From: Flavobacterium panacagri
Lineage (GTDB): Bacteria; Bacteroidota; Bacteroidia; Flavobacteriales; Flavobacteriaceae
Length of the DNA: 64,000 bases
Reading direction: 5' to 3'
Assembly: GCF_030378165.1 (NCBI RefSeq)
Contig: NZ_CP119766.1
Location: forward strand, 1,736,001 to 1,800,000
How positions within the stretch are numbered: the stretch's first letter is position 1; each line of letters opens with the position of its first letter. Both the position numbers and the translations under genes were made by a program. Positions 17,090-26,580 of this stretch are shown in pieces. The notes beneath the pieces were generated by a model. That model saw only the letters and a program-made list of their open reading frames with translations. It had not been told where the DNA came from and searched no databases.

Positions 17090-19207
17090 TTATATACGGT
17101 ATGTAAATGCAATTGTCGCAATACGATTGTCGAGGTCATATCTTTTATCAATGCTCGTCTGCGCAACTACAGATTTGATGTAGAAATTATTGGTATTGAA
17201 AACATCAGTAAAATTCAGTTTGATGTTTCCTTTTTTAGCTAAAACTTGTTTCGAAATTCCGATGCTGAAATCAAAGAAACCATCTCGCTGGTAAACACCC
17301 AGATTAGATTTAGATTGATACTGTGCATTTCCTTCGGCTTTCCAAGTATCGGTAATGGTAAACGAGTTCTGTACGCTAATATTTAAAGTCATGATCGGAT
17401 CAATGGTGGAACTGTTTAAGACATTCCCCGCAAATTTGTTCTCAAAAACATTAAATAAAATATTTACAGACCACCATTTATTTAATTCGGTAGTATTGGT
17501 AATGTTTACTCCGTAATTATAAGACTTGTCAACATTGATTTGAGTCGTAATTGTCGTATTAGTGTCTGGGTTATAATTATAAACTTCTGTGAAAACATCT
17601 TTTGTACTATTGAAATAAACCGAAGCCATAAAATTACTTTTCCAGGCGTAACCAATTTCCATTGCATGTGTAATCTCAGGAATCAAATTAGGATTTCCCT
17701 GTGAATAATTGAAGGAATCATCATAGAAACGGAACGGATTTAAATCAAACTGACTTGGTCTGTTGATTCTTTTGCTGTAAGAAGCGTGAGCAGAATGATT
17801 ACTTGTAAATTCATATTTTAAAGAAAGGCTTGGAAACCATTTTAAATAATCATCTTTATGCTGTTCATTTAATGTTTTCTGATCAATATCGATTGCCGTG
17901 TATTCAGTTCTTAAACCAGCTTGAATGTTTAATTTTTCTAACTGATATTTGTAATTCGCGTAAGCAGCATAAATCTGCTCATTATATTCAAAATGATTGG
18001 TCGAATTAAAATCGATTAACCATTGATTGTTATCGTAATATTCGTAAACAGAAGGATTATCGTTATTTTTAATGCTGGCTTTGAAACCCCATTCTAGAGA
18101 TTGTTTTTCTTTAAACGGATTTACAAAATCAACTTTTCCAGTAAAAACCTTTAATTGAGAAGGAATATAACCACGACGATCGTTTACAGTCGTTGCATTA
18201 GCTGTATTATTGGCACTTTGAAATTGGTTCGATCTAAATTTTGAAGTTTCATATTCAAAATCAAAAGTCATGTTTTTTCCCTCGGTATTAAATTTATGTA
18301 CGCCAGAAAAAGCATAAGTATAGTCAAACCATTTTTCTTTGCTGTCATTATAAGTCAATGCGTCAAAAATAGGTTGATTGGCTGTGTTTACAACCGTATT
18401 TGTCCCGTTAGCCATATTTTGATAACGTCCAATTTTGGCATCAACATAAACCTCTAAATTGGTTTTAGGAGAAACTTCATACTGTGTTCCAATTTTGAAA
18501 TTGTTAGAAGTCAAAGGCTCATCTGTAATGGATGTCTGATGATTTTTGCTGGCAATTTCTTGACGCGTCTGATCTGTAAATTGAACTTGATTAAACTCTT
18601 TATGTTCTTCTTCGCCTCGGAAAGTATAACTGTAGTTTCCAAAAACGCCCCATTTATCTTTATTATAATTTAAGTTGAAACCAGAATTGGTTCTGTTTTT
18701 TCGACCTCTTCCATAACTAGTAAAAACTGTTCCTTTTAAGCCTGAAGCATTAGGTTTCTTTAAAATAATATTGATTATTCCTGCTTTTCCCGCGGCATCA
18801 TATTTAGAAGAAGGATTTGTAATAACTTCAATCTGTTTAATATTAGATGAGGTAGTTGCTTTTAAATAATTAGCCAACTCTTTCTGTGAAAGCTGTGTCA
18901 GTTTACCGTTTATCATCACGGCAACACCTTGCTGTCCGCGAATAGATAAATCGCCATCCTGAGACACCACAACGCCAGGCGCACGTGATAATACGTCAAG
19001 CGCGGTGCCGCCTTCAGACACGATGCTGTTTTCTACGTTAAAAACGAGACGGTCTGACTTCTGTGTGTATAAAACTTTCTTTTTGCTAATCACAATTTCA
19101 TCTAATGCGTTTATAGTGGTTTCAACAATACTGTCATTTTTTTCTTTTTCTTGAGAAAATCCATATACCGAAAAAGCAAGCATTATGGAGGTTATGATAT
19201 TTTTCAT
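17090..19207 (-). CDS. TonB-dependent outer membrane receptor (OMP_b-brl_3 type)
   Basis: A 705-residue outer-membrane protein. The ATG at 19207 gives a clean signal peptide (MKNIITSIMLAFSVYGFSQ); an upstream in-frame ATG at 19252 would spoil it. Residues about 45-150 form a plug domain (ALDVLSRAPGVVVSQDGDLS, VMINGKL, EVITNPSSKYDAAGKAGI). The rest is an outer-membrane beta-barrel ending in a terminal aromatic/basic strand (IATIAFTYRI). There is no N-terminal carboxypeptidase-like domain. The ligand is unknown, and no SusD partner or extracytoplasmic sigma system is adjacent. Confidence 0.9.
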   Translation of the reverse strand: MKNIITSIMLAFSVYGFSQEKEKNDSIVETTINALDEIVISKKKVLYTQKSDRLVFNVENSIVSEGGTALDVLSRAPGVVVSQDGDLSIRGQQGVAVMINGKLTQLSQKELANYLKATTSSNIKQIEVITNPSSKYDAAGKAGIINIILKKPNASGLKGTVFTSYGRGRKNRTNSGFNLNYNKDKWGVFGNYSYTFRGEEEHKEFNQVQFTDQTRQEIASKNHQTSITDEPLTSNNFKIGTQYEVSPKTNLEVYVDAKIGRYQNMANGTNTVVNTANQPIFDALTYNDSKEKWFDYTYAFSGVHKFNTEGKNMTFDFEYETSKFRSNQFQSANNTANATTVNDRRGYIPSQLKVFTGKVDFVNPFKEKQSLEWGFKASIKNNDNPSVYEYYDNNQWLIDFNSTNHFEYNEQIYAAYANYKYQLEKLNIQAGLRTEYTAIDIDQKTLNEQHKDDYLKWFPSLSLKYEFTSNHSAHASYSKRINRPSQFDLNPFRFYDDSFNYSQGNPNLIPEITHAMEIGYAWKSNFMASVYFNSTKDVFTEVYNYNPDTNTTITTQINVDKSYNYGVNITNTTELNKWWSVNILFNVFENKFAGNVLNSSTIDPIMTLNISVQNSFTITDTWKAEGNAQYQSKSNLGVYQRDGFFDFSIGISKQVLAKKGNIKLNFTDVFNTNNFYIKSVVAQTSIDKRYDLDNRIATIAFTYRI

Positions 19208-19427
19208 TTTGTTTGAATTTTGGCATTTTCTAAACCATGATTTAGAAAACAATCTTTTTAAGTTTTTTGAATTAGAAGTTTATTGTAATACAATTTTTTC
19301 CAATTGATTTGAAAACTTTTCTTGAAGATTTGACGCGTAAATTAAAACAGGCGAAATATTTTTTTTAAAGGTTTGGAGTAGATGTAACATACTTGTGGCA
19401 TTTATATTTTGATTTGCCAAAGATATA

Positions 19428-19435
19428 ACTATTTA
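19428..19435 (-). promoter_or_regulatory. Possible -7 element (TATCTTTG) of the receptor gene
   Basis: The minus strand reads TATCTTTG. If used, the receptor mRNA has a leader of about 215 nt. The gap 19253-19511 otherwise shows only AT-rich sequence. Confidence 0.4.
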
Positions 19436-19511
19436 TAATAAGTCTAAATAAAAATAGAATTAATTTTATTCTTTTTACTATAATTTATTGATTATGAGTA
19501 TTTATTAGATG

Positions 19512-19550
19512 AAAAAAGCGGTTTGTTTTTAGTTAAAACAAACCGCTTTT
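19512..19550 (-). terminator. Terminator of gldA
   Basis: A 16-bp perfect stem AAAAGCGGTTTGTTTT / AAAACAAACCGCTTTT is followed by T residues on the minus strand. Confidence 0.85.
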
Positions 19551-19581
19551 CTTTTGAAAAACTGTGGATCCTTCGGAAAAA

Positions 19582-20478
19582 TTATTTCGTAATCTCTCTA
19601 AAAACAGCTTCTAGGTTTTTATTTTTTTGATTTAATTGTAAAGTTTTAAGTCCGTTTTCATTTGCAAAATCGAAAATCGAAGGACGCATATCTTTATCTG
19701 TGATAAAAGTTAACTCCCATGTCATGTCATGCGTATTGGTGTACGAAGAAATATTTTCCAATTTAGCTAAAAGCTGTTCTTCTACTTTGTAATCAAACTC
19801 AACTTCAATAACTTGCTCTTTATCTGCGGTAACCAAATGGTCTAGTTTATTGTCCGCAACGATTTGTCCTTTGTCAATAATTATGACACGATCACAGATA
19901 GCTTCAACTTCTTGCATGATGTGTGTTGATAAAAAAACCGTTTTATCTTTCCCCGCATTTTTGATTACATTTCGAATTTCCATTAACTGATTCGGATCCA
20001 GACCTGTAGTTGGTTCATCCAAAATTAGAACCTCTGGATCGTGAAGTAAAGCATTGGCAAGTCCCACACGCTGGCGGTATCCTTTAGAGAGCTGACTGAT
20101 TTTTTTATGGCTTTCAGATGTCAGTCCTGTCAGTTGAATAACTTCTTCAATTCGTGAATTTGGCACATTGTAAACATCGGCATTAAAAGCCAAATACTCA
20201 CGAACATACAAATCCAAATACAACGGATTATGCTCCGGTAAGTAACCAATCGATCGTTGTACTTCTTTGGTGTTTGTCATGACATCATGACCATTTACAA
20301 GGGCTGAGCCACTATCGGCAAGTAAATAAGTGGTCAAAATTTTCATCAAAGTAGATTTTCCAGCTCCGTTTGGGCCAAGAAATCCGACAATTTCTCCTTT
20401 CTCAATTTTAAAAGAAATTTCATTTAACGCTTTTTGCTCTCCGTAACTTTTTGATATACTGTTTACTTCTATCGACAT
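19582..20478 (-). CDS. gldA: Gliding motility ABC transporter ATPase GldA
   Basis: ATPase subunit of the GldA-GldF-GldG ABC transporter required for gliding in Flavobacterium. Walker A GPNGAGKST lies near residue 34, the signature LSKGYRQRVGLA near 130 and Walker B VLILDEPTTGLDP near 150. The DUF4162-like C-terminal region runs from about 215. Its 298 residues match the GldA length. The membrane subunits are not in this window, as in F. johnsoniae where gldA is separate from gldFG. It carries its own promoter and terminator. Many related ABC-2 ATPases look alike, so the exact name rests on length, N-terminal sequence and the other gld genes nearby. Confidence 0.85.
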   Translation of the reverse strand: MSIEVNSISKSYGEQKALNEISFKIEKGEIVGFLGPNGAGKSTLMKILTTYLLADSGSALVNGHDVMTNTKEVQRSIGYLPEHNPLYLDLYVREYLAFNADVYNVPNSRIEEVIQLTGLTSESHKKISQLSKGYRQRVGLANALLHDPEVLILDEPTTGLDPNQLMEIRNVIKNAGKDKTVFLSTHIMQEVEAICDRVIIIDKGQIVADNKLDHLVTADKEQVIEVEFDYKVEEQLLAKLENISSYTNTHDMTWELTFITDKDMRPSIFDFANENGLKTLQLNQKNKNLEAVFREITK

Positions 20479-20494
20479 GACTTTTTATTTGCTA

Positions 20495-20502
20495 CAAAAG
20501 TA
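20495..20502 (-). promoter_or_regulatory. -7 element TACTTTTG of gldA
   Basis: Perfect TAnnTTTG on the minus strand, 16 bp before the start codon, giving a very short leader. Confidence 0.6.
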
Positions 20503-20626
20503 AACAGAAATAGTTTCGATTGCTACATTTTACCTTCTAAAGTAATTATTAAAAAAATCATAAAGTCCTTTACTCACGGCATTGTTATTGTTAAAGGAAT
20601 GCTAAAATTAAAAATAAACCCAAATC

Positions 20627-21208
20627 ATGAAAAAATTTTTAGTGATGGCCGCGTTAGCTATCTGCAGTTTTGCAAATGCACAAAAAGGAACAATCTTAGT
20701 TGGTGGTAACATTGGTTACACTTCTGAAAAATCAGAGTTTAGATTTGCTGAAGCTAAAGCAAGTACTTTTACTTTCTCTCCTAAAGTAGGTTACCAATTC
20801 CACGAAAACTGGACAGTTGGAGGAGAACTTTCATTAAGCTCAACTGATGTTGATAATCCAAATGAAAAATACAAAGACAATAAATTTAGAACTGGAGGTT
20901 TTGTACGTTATACGAAATCATTAAGCCAGACTTTTTCTGTTTTTGCAGACATGGGAGCAGGTTTCCAAACTGTAAAGAACAAAGATTATGCTGCTAACAA
21001 TAGTTATGTAAGATACAAAGGAAATGGTGCTTATGTAGATGTAACTCCAGCACTTTTCATTAACATGAAAAAAGGTTTTGGTCTTAACTTCAGTATTGGA
21101 GGTTTAGGATACGAAACATTAAGCTATGATGATAATGGGGAAGATTACAGTAATTTCTACTTCAATTTCGGTAAAACATTTAATATCGGAATTTCTAAAA
21201 ACTTTTAA
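20627..21208 (+). CDS. Outer membrane beta-barrel protein (porin family)
   Basis: A 193-residue exported protein with signal peptide MKKFLVMAALAICSFANAQ. The mature part consists of alternating strands (GTILVGGNIGYTSEK, SFTFSPKVGYQF-like repeats, TVGGELSLSS, FSVFADMGAGFQ). It ends in FNIGISKNF, whose terminal Phe suits Bam-dependent insertion. It resembles the OmpA/OmpX-like eight-stranded barrels common in Bacteroidota. Specific function is unknown. It is monocistronic with its own terminator. Confidence 0.87.
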   Translation: MKKFLVMAALAICSFANAQKGTILVGGNIGYTSEKSEFRFAEAKASTFTFSPKVGYQFHENWTVGGELSLSSTDVDNPNEKYKDNKFRTGGFVRYTKSLSQTFSVFADMGAGFQTVKNKDYAANNSYVRYKGNGAYVDVTPALFINMKKGFGLNFSIGGLGYETLSYDDNGEDYSNFYFNFGKTFNIGISKNF

Positions 21209-21235
21209 TCCTAAGTTTTATAAATTCAATTTCAG

Positions 21236-21263
21236 AAAGCACTCCAAATTGGGGTGCTTTTTT
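21236..21263 (+). terminator. Terminator of the beta-barrel gene
   Basis: AAAGCACTCC / GGGGTGCTTT with a T run. It abuts the 3' end of the convergent antitoxin gene. Confidence 0.75.
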
Positions 21264-21561
21264 ATAAAAAAGTTAATCCGACTTTTTTGTTTAAGCCAAT
21301 TTCAAAGATTCTAATTAGAGTGGAAAGCTGGACATTACCTTTTCCATTTTCAAGTTTTGAAATGTAACTTTTTTTAGTACCAGTTTTGTCTGCTAATTGT
21401 TCTTGAGTTAAATTAGCTTCTTTACGGGCTTCTTTTAGCATTTCACTAATAATGAACATTTGTGATTTTTCTTCAAATTGGTTTCTGCTTTCGCTGCCAA
21501 TTTTTCCATGCTCAACTTCAATGAGATTATCAAAAGATTTTATGTTTTTATAATTTTTCAT
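21262..21561 (-). CDS. HigA-like antitoxin, XRE-family HTH protein
   Basis: A 99-residue protein. Residues about 40-90 form a lambda-repressor-like helix-turn-helix (LTQEQLADKTGTKKSYISKLENGKG). The N-terminal extension is typical of HigA antitoxins placed after HigB toxins. The open reading frame looks intact. Immediately upstream on the same strand is a decayed HigB-like toxin gene (21570-21902), only 8 bp away. This makes it an orphan antitoxin, possibly kept as a transcriptional repressor or as protection against a related toxin elsewhere. Confidence 0.85.
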   Translation of the reverse strand: MKNYKNIKSFDNLIEVEHGKIGSESRNQFEEKSQMFIISEMLKEARKEANLTQEQLADKTGTKKSYISKLENGKGNVQLSTLIRIFEIGLNKKVGLTFL

Positions 21562-21569
21562 AGTGGTAT

Positions 21570-21902
21570 TTATTTTTGTTGAAAATATTCAGTCATTAAT
21601 TTCTTTGCTCTATCTAATTCTTATTTTGGCGTTTTTTGTGATTTTTTTTGAAATCCATTAAAAAGAATCACTAGTTTTCTCTGGTCGAAACAACAAAATA
21701 TTCTATAAATATCTGATTTTACTTCAATTCTTATTTCATAAAGTCCGTCAGTGTCTGCTATATGTTTTAAAATTTTTTCAGTAACTCTATCAATTTGTTT
21801 TATTAATTAAAGAAAGTACTGAATTTTCAATTTAACTTTTTCATTTTGAGCCTGATAAAATTCAATGAAATGATTTTTATGAAATATGATTGTTCTTGTT
21901 AT
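21570..21902 (-). pseudogene. Degenerate HigB/RelE-like toxin (Gp49-like family)
   Basis: Read on the minus strand from 21902, one frame is continuous with a HigB-type toxin. It runs TIIFHKNHFIEFYQAQNEKV, then IDRVTEKILKHIADTDGL, YEIRIEVKSDIYRIFCCF and KLVILFNGFQKKSQKTPK, ending ELDRAKKLMTEYFQQK. It is broken by two in-frame TAA codons, at 21807-21809 and 21621-21623. The expected start codon position reads ATA (21900-21902). The stop lies 8 bp before the antitoxin start, as in a working higBA operon. The frame is preserved, so the damage is point mutation rather than frameshift. Confidence 0.85.
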
Positions 21903-21992
21903 ATAGAAAGTTATCTTAAAAGTGAACATTTTGCAAATGAAAAGCATTTTATTATTTAAAGTAAATTCTTATGAAAATAAAAATTTCTAGTC

Positions 21993-22062
21993 TAGCCCCG
22001 ATAGAAGTGACATCCTTTTTCTTGCTCCTTTAGCAAGGAAAAGATATAACGGATAGCGGGAC
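21993..22062 (+). repeat. Flavo-1-like RNA repeat, copy A
   Basis: Arms TAGCCCCGATAGAAGTGACA and ATAACGGATAGCGGGACT enclose a small hairpin CTTGC-TCCTTTA-GCAAG. CCCG pairs with CGGG. The rest of 21903-22200 shows no gene. Confidence 0.7.
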
Positions 22063-22213
22063 TGGATGTAATTTTGAAACCGAAAATTTTCTGCTTCAAA
22101 TAAAAAAAATAATGCCAGCGAAAGTGAAAACGAAACGAATCATAACTAAATTCGGTCTCACTAAAACTTAAATCAAATTAATCTATAGCCTGTTTTTATC
22201 CTAAAATAAAACG

Positions 22214-22221
22214 TATTTTTG
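22214..22221 (+). promoter_or_regulatory. -7 element TATTTTTG upstream of dgt
   Basis: Perfect TAnnTTTG, 51 bp before the dgt start. The leader is low-complexity (CTAAAATCTAAA words). Confidence 0.5.
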
Positions 22222-22272
22222 ACGTTTAGATGAAAAATCTAAAATCTAAATTCAGAAATCTAAAATTCAAAA

Positions 22273-23619
22273 ATGAACTGGGAACAACTTTTATCCTTAA
22301 AACGTCAGGGAGATACAAGCAAAAGATTACGTGTAGAACAAGATGATACTCGTTTGGGTTTTGAAGTAGATTATGACCGAATTATATTCTCCTCTGCTTT
22401 TAGAAGTTTACAAGATAAAACACAAGTTATTCCACTTTCTAAAACCGACTTCGTACATACACGTTTAACGCACAGTTTGGAAGTTTCGGTTGTAGGACGT
22501 TCTCTTGGACGTTTGGTTGGAAAGAAAATCATAGAGAAATATCCGTATTTAAAAGAAATTCACGGTTATCATATGAACGATTTCGGTGCGATTGTGGCGG
22601 CTGCTTCATTGGCACACGATATTGGAAATCCGCCTTTTGGGCATTCAGGAGAAAAAGCAATCGGGGAATATTTTTCTATCGGAAATGGACTGAAATTTAG
22701 AAATCAGTTGACGGATAAACAATGGCAGGATTTAATTGATTTTGAAGGAAATGCAAACGGATTTTCGGTTCTTACAGCGAGCCGTCCAGGAATTGAGGGA
22801 GGACTTCGTATTTCGTATGCAACTCTTGGGGCTTTTATGAAATATCCAAAAGAAAGCCTTCCGAAAAAGCCAACCAATGATATTGCCGATAAAAAGTACG
22901 GTTTCTTTCAATCGGATAAATTGTTTTTTGAAGAAGTAGCCAAAGATATGGGAATGATTGCCAATAAATCTGGAGAGAATATTGGTTTTGAAAGACATCC
23001 TTTAGCGTACTTAGTGGAAGCAGCAGACGATATTTGTTATACGATTATTGATTTTGAAGACGGAATAAACCTAGGTTTAGTTTCTGAAGATTATGCTTTA
23101 GAATATTTAATTAAACTGGTAAAAGATAATATTGGCGTTGCTAAATACAAAACGCTAGAAACTAAAGAAGATAGAATCAGTTATCTGCGAGCGCTTGCCA
23201 TTGGTTCTTTAATTAATGATGCGGTAGAGGTTTTTATTGAAAATGAAGAAGCTATTCTGGCGGGCAAATTTCCTTATGCCTTAACCGATAAGAGTAAATA
23301 CAAAGCGCAGATGAATGATATCATCAAATTAAGCGTTGAAAAGATCTATCAAAGCCGTGAAGTGATCGAGAAAGAAATTGTAGGGTATCAGATTATCCAA
23401 ACATTATTGGATAAATTTATAACTGCTTTTAATAATAAATATGAAGGAACAGCTTCGAATTACGACAAGTTAATTTTGAAAATGCTTCCAGAAAAGCATC
23501 ATTTAGATAAAGGGAATTTGTATGAACGTTTGCTGCACATCTGCCATTATGTTTCATTACTTACAGACGGAAATGCATTGGAATTGTATGAAACAATTCA
23601 GGGACAGAAAAAACGATAA
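22273..23619 (+). CDS. dgt: Deoxyguanosinetriphosphate triphosphohydrolase (dGTPase)
   Basis: HD-domain enzyme that hydrolyses dGTP to deoxyguanosine and triphosphate, adjusting dNTP pools. HTRLTHSLEVS near residue 63 and LAHDIGNPPFGHSGE near 114 supply the metal-binding His and His-Asp residues. The downstream EAADDICYTIIDFEDG supplies the last Asp. At 448 residues it is the long form with the usual C-terminal helical region. No neighbours share its function. It ends in a strong hairpin shared with the convergent gene. Confidence 0.94.
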   Translation: MNWEQLLSLKRQGDTSKRLRVEQDDTRLGFEVDYDRIIFSSAFRSLQDKTQVIPLSKTDFVHTRLTHSLEVSVVGRSLGRLVGKKIIEKYPYLKEIHGYHMNDFGAIVAAASLAHDIGNPPFGHSGEKAIGEYFSIGNGLKFRNQLTDKQWQDLIDFEGNANGFSVLTASRPGIEGGLRISYATLGAFMKYPKESLPKKPTNDIADKKYGFFQSDKLFFEEVAKDMGMIANKSGENIGFERHPLAYLVEAADDICYTIIDFEDGINLGLVSEDYALEYLIKLVKDNIGVAKYKTLETKEDRISYLRALAIGSLINDAVEVFIENEEAILAGKFPYALTDKSKYKAQMNDIIKLSVEKIYQSREVIEKEIVGYQIIQTLLDKFITAFNNKYEGTASNYDKLILKMLPEKHHLDKGNLYERLLHICHYVSLLTDGNALELYETIQGQKKR

Positions 23620-23639
23620 ATACATTTTACTTGAAATAG

Positions 23640-23678
23640 AAAAGCATCTTTTAGAATTCTAAAAGATGCTTTTTTTAC
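23640..23678. terminator. Bidirectional terminator after dgt
   Basis: Stem AAAGCATCTTTTAG / CTAAAAGATGCTTT with AATT loop and T run, between convergent genes. Confidence 0.85.
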
Positions 23679-23692
23679 AGCAGTTGCTTTAT

Positions 23693-24694
23693 TTATTTGA
23701 AAGCATAAACCAGACCGACTCCCAGAACTTGTCTTAACTGCATTCTTGGGCCGTCGTTTACTTGAGTTTTTGTTCCTGTAGTTGGATCAACAACATCTTT
23801 TTTTGTTTTAATATCATCGTCATAAATTAAGTGAACTCCAATATTTGCTTTTACATAAGCATTTACTACAAGATCCAGACGAGTATCATAATCGATATCG
23901 ACATTTCCAAATTTATTTAGATAATCAGTATATAAACTTAATCTGTTTTCGTAGAAAACGTTTTTATAGATTTCATTTTTCATGTAAGCGGTAAAAAGGA
24001 TACCAAATTCGGCTTTTACCTTTTGACCTTCTTCAATTAATATTTGCTGTGTAGGATCAAGAGGATCGGCTGCATAAATCGCCTTTTTAACCCCGAAAGA
24101 ACCTTGATTAGCAAGATATTGATCTAGTACTAAAGTAGTCTTTAACGTAATAGGAGAGAAGTAAAAAACTCTGTTTTTAGCTTTATTAGCATTCTCAGCT
24201 CCGGCTCCCAGAAAGATATACGCTGGGGCAAAAGGTTTAGAGATTGCAATATCTCTGTTTGGATAATTATAACCGTTTGTAAACTGAGTATTGAAGTTTA
24301 ATTTTGAAGAGTAATACCAGTTCGAGGCTGTATCTTTTCTAAACCCGTAAGTCGAGTTAAACTGAAGAGCGTCGTCTGTTTTTCTTAGTTCAGTTCCGTC
24401 TTGTTTGTTTAGGCCATACTTTACAATAAGCTCGTTTACCCATTTATGGTTTTTCTTTATGTAAGTTCTTCCAAATTCTCCTTTAAATAAACCTGAAATA
24501 GAACTTGTTCCCCCGGCACTCCAGTTCACAAAAGCAATTTCAGAAATATCAAAACCAAGTTGATTCTTTTTTGACCAATTGGATGGCGGTTTTGGAGCTT
24601 GATTCGGACTCAAAGTCGTTTGTATAATCTGGGAAAAACCACTCGAGGCAGATAATAGGAATAATAATAAAAGGGTAGAACGCAATAATTTCAT
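23693..24694 (-). CDS. DUF3078 family exported protein
   Basis: A 333-residue protein with signal peptide MKLLRSTLLLLFLLSASSGFS. It resembles the DUF3078 family of Bacteroidota: W-rich N-terminal segment (PPSNWSKKNQLGFDISEIAF), then FVNWSAGGTSSISGL and repeated amphipathic strands suggesting an outer-membrane beta-barrel. The last residues, LGVGLVYAFK, fit an outer-membrane strand. Biochemical role is unknown. It starts 31 bp after dxs ends, so it is probably in the dxs transcript. Confidence 0.88.
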   Translation of the reverse strand: MKLLRSTLLLLFLLSASSGFSQIIQTTLSPNQAPKPPSNWSKKNQLGFDISEIAFVNWSAGGTSSISGLFKGEFGRTYIKKNHKWVNELIVKYGLNKQDGTELRKTDDALQFNSTYGFRKDTASNWYYSSKLNFNTQFTNGYNYPNRDIAISKPFAPAYIFLGAGAENANKAKNRVFYFSPITLKTTLVLDQYLANQGSFGVKKAIYAADPLDPTQQILIEEGQKVKAEFGILFTAYMKNEIYKNVFYENRLSLYTDYLNKFGNVDIDYDTRLDLVVNAYVKANIGVHLIYDDDIKTKKDVVDPTTGTKTQVNDGPRMQLRQVLGVGLVYAFK

Positions 24695-24725
24695 TAGGTA
24701 ATTTTTTTTTGGTATCGCAAAATAA

Positions 24726-26513
24726 TTATTTTGAACGGTTAGAAAAAAGGTTTACTAAACTTTTAACGTCAATATTGCAGATTTGTTGCAATTGACTTAC
24801 TGTCCCATGCTCAATAAATGTGTCAGGAACACCCAGAATTTCAATATTGTTTTTGAAATTATTTGATGCCGCAAACTCTAAAATAGAACTTCCAAACCCA
24901 CCATTTTTAACTCCGTCTTCGATTGTGATAATACTTTCGAAGTTTGAAAAAATATGTTTTAATGTTTTGATGTCTAAAGGTTTAATAAAGCTAAAGTTGT
25001 AATGAGCAATAGTTTCAGAATGGGCTGATTCTTTTAAAGCTTCGATAACATTATTTCCAATTGTTCCGGCCGACAGAACAGCAATTTTCGTACCATCTTT
25101 TAAGCATTTTGCTTGACCAATTTTAATTTTTTCATAATGTCCGAAATTTTCTACCTCCCAATTTACAATTACGCCTCGCCCTCTTGGATAACGAATGGCA
25201 ATTGGATGGTTTAATTCCAGCTGAACAGTGTATAAAATGTTTTGCAGTTCAATTTCGTTTAAAGGCGCATAGATCATCATATTTGGAATCGAACGCAGAT
25301 ATGCAATATCAAAAACACCGTGATGTGTTGCACCGTCTTCTCCAACTAATCCAGCTCGGTCTAAGCAGAAAATAACGGGTAAATCCTGTAAAGCAACATC
25401 ATGAATAACCTGATCGTAGGCACGCTGTAAAAAGGTCGAGTAAATATTACAATAAACAATCATGCCTTGGGTTGCCATTCCAGCCGCTAGTGTTACAGCA
25501 TGCTGTTCTGCAATTCCAACATCAAAAGCACGTTCCGGCAGTTCGTCCATCATAAATTTCAATGAACTTCCTGATGGCATTGCAGGTGTGATTCCAATTA
25601 TTTTTTCATTCTTTTTGGCTAAATCTAAAATAGTTAAACCAAAAACATCTTGATATTTTGGAGGAAGATTTTCTTCATACTTTAAATGAATTTCTCCAGT
25701 CGAAGCATCGAATTTTCCAGGCGCATGATATTTCACCTGATTTTCTTCAGCCTGTTGTAAACCTTTTCCTTTTGTAGTGACAATATGAAGAAATTTAGGT
25801 CCTTTTATCTTTTTTAATCGGTTTAATTCTTTGATTAATGTGGGAAAATCATGTCCGTCAATTGGACCAGAATAATCGAAATTAAGAGACTTTATAATAT
25901 TGTTCTGTCTCGGATTTTTTCCGTTTTTAACAGCAGTTAAATATTTTTTTAAGGCACCAACACTTGGGTCTATTCCGATCGCATTGTCGTTTAAAATTAC
26001 CAGAATATTAGCATCTGTAACTCCGGCGTGATTTAAACCTTCAAAAGCCATTCCGCTTGCAATCGAAGCATCGCCGATTACTGCAATATGCTGTTTGTCT
26101 GAATCACCTTTTAGTTTAGAAGCAATTGCCATTCCGAGTGCCGCAGAAATAGAAGTAGAAGAATGTCCAACTCCAAAAGTGTCATAGATGCTTTCTGTTC
26201 TTTTTGGAAAACCAGAAATTCCATCTATTTGTCTGTTGGTATGAAAAATTTCTCTTCTTTCAGTTAAGATTTTATGACCGTAAGCCTGATGACCTACATC
26301 CCAAACCAACAAATCTTCGGGAGTATTAAAAACATAATGAAGTGCAATTGTCAATTCGACAACGCCCAAACTAGCACCCAAATGCCCTTCTTTTACCGAA
26401 ACTACATCAATAATAAATTGGCGTAATTCCTGCGCAACTTGAGTAAGCTGTTCTTCTTTTAAAAGACGTAAATCGGCTGGATTGTATATGTTGGAAAGTA
26501 AATCGCTTTTCAT
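24726..26513 (-). CDS. dxs: 1-deoxy-D-xylulose-5-phosphate synthase
   Basis: Condenses pyruvate and glyceraldehyde 3-phosphate to DXP, the entry to the MEP isoprenoid pathway (also used for thiamine and pyridoxal). Diagnostic segments are VWDVGHQAYGHKILT near residue 72 and the thiamine-diphosphate motif GDASIASGMAFEGLNHAG near 145. The transketolase-type central region contains LDRAGLVGEDGATHHGVFD, followed by the C-terminal domain. At 595 residues it is slightly shorter than the E. coli enzyme (620) but complete. Confidence 0.96.
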   Translation of the reverse strand: MKSDLLSNIYNPADLRLLKEEQLTQVAQELRQFIIDVVSVKEGHLGASLGVVELTIALHYVFNTPEDLLVWDVGHQAYGHKILTERREIFHTNRQIDGISGFPKRTESIYDTFGVGHSSTSISAALGMAIASKLKGDSDKQHIAVIGDASIASGMAFEGLNHAGVTDANILVILNDNAIGIDPSVGALKKYLTAVKNGKNPRQNNIIKSLNFDYSGPIDGHDFPTLIKELNRLKKIKGPKFLHIVTTKGKGLQQAEENQVKYHAPGKFDASTGEIHLKYEENLPPKYQDVFGLTILDLAKKNEKIIGITPAMPSGSSLKFMMDELPERAFDVGIAEQHAVTLAAGMATQGMIVYCNIYSTFLQRAYDQVIHDVALQDLPVIFCLDRAGLVGEDGATHHGVFDIAYLRSIPNMMIYAPLNEIELQNILYTVQLELNHPIAIRYPRGRGVIVNWEVENFGHYEKIKIGQAKCLKDGTKIAVLSAGTIGNNVIEALKESAHSETIAHYNFSFIKPLDIKTLKHIFSNFESIITIEDGVKNGGFGSSILEFAASNNFKNNIEILGVPDTFIEHGTVSQLQQICNIDVKSLVNLFSNRSK

Positions 26514-26527
26514 TGTAAGGAAAAAAG

Positions 26528-26535
26528 CAAATTTA
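26528..26535 (-). promoter_or_regulatory. -7 element TAAATTTG of dxs
   Basis: Perfect TAnnTTTG on the minus strand, 14 bp before the dxs ATG. Confidence 0.55.
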
Positions 26536-26580
26536 CGGTTTTAAATTTAATTTTAGCGACGAGATATGTTATAGGAATTA

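Noticed and set aside
19208..19252. Earlier ATG of the TonB-dependent receptor
   Set aside because: It would place 15 polar residues before the signal peptide, so the ATG at 19207 is the natural start.
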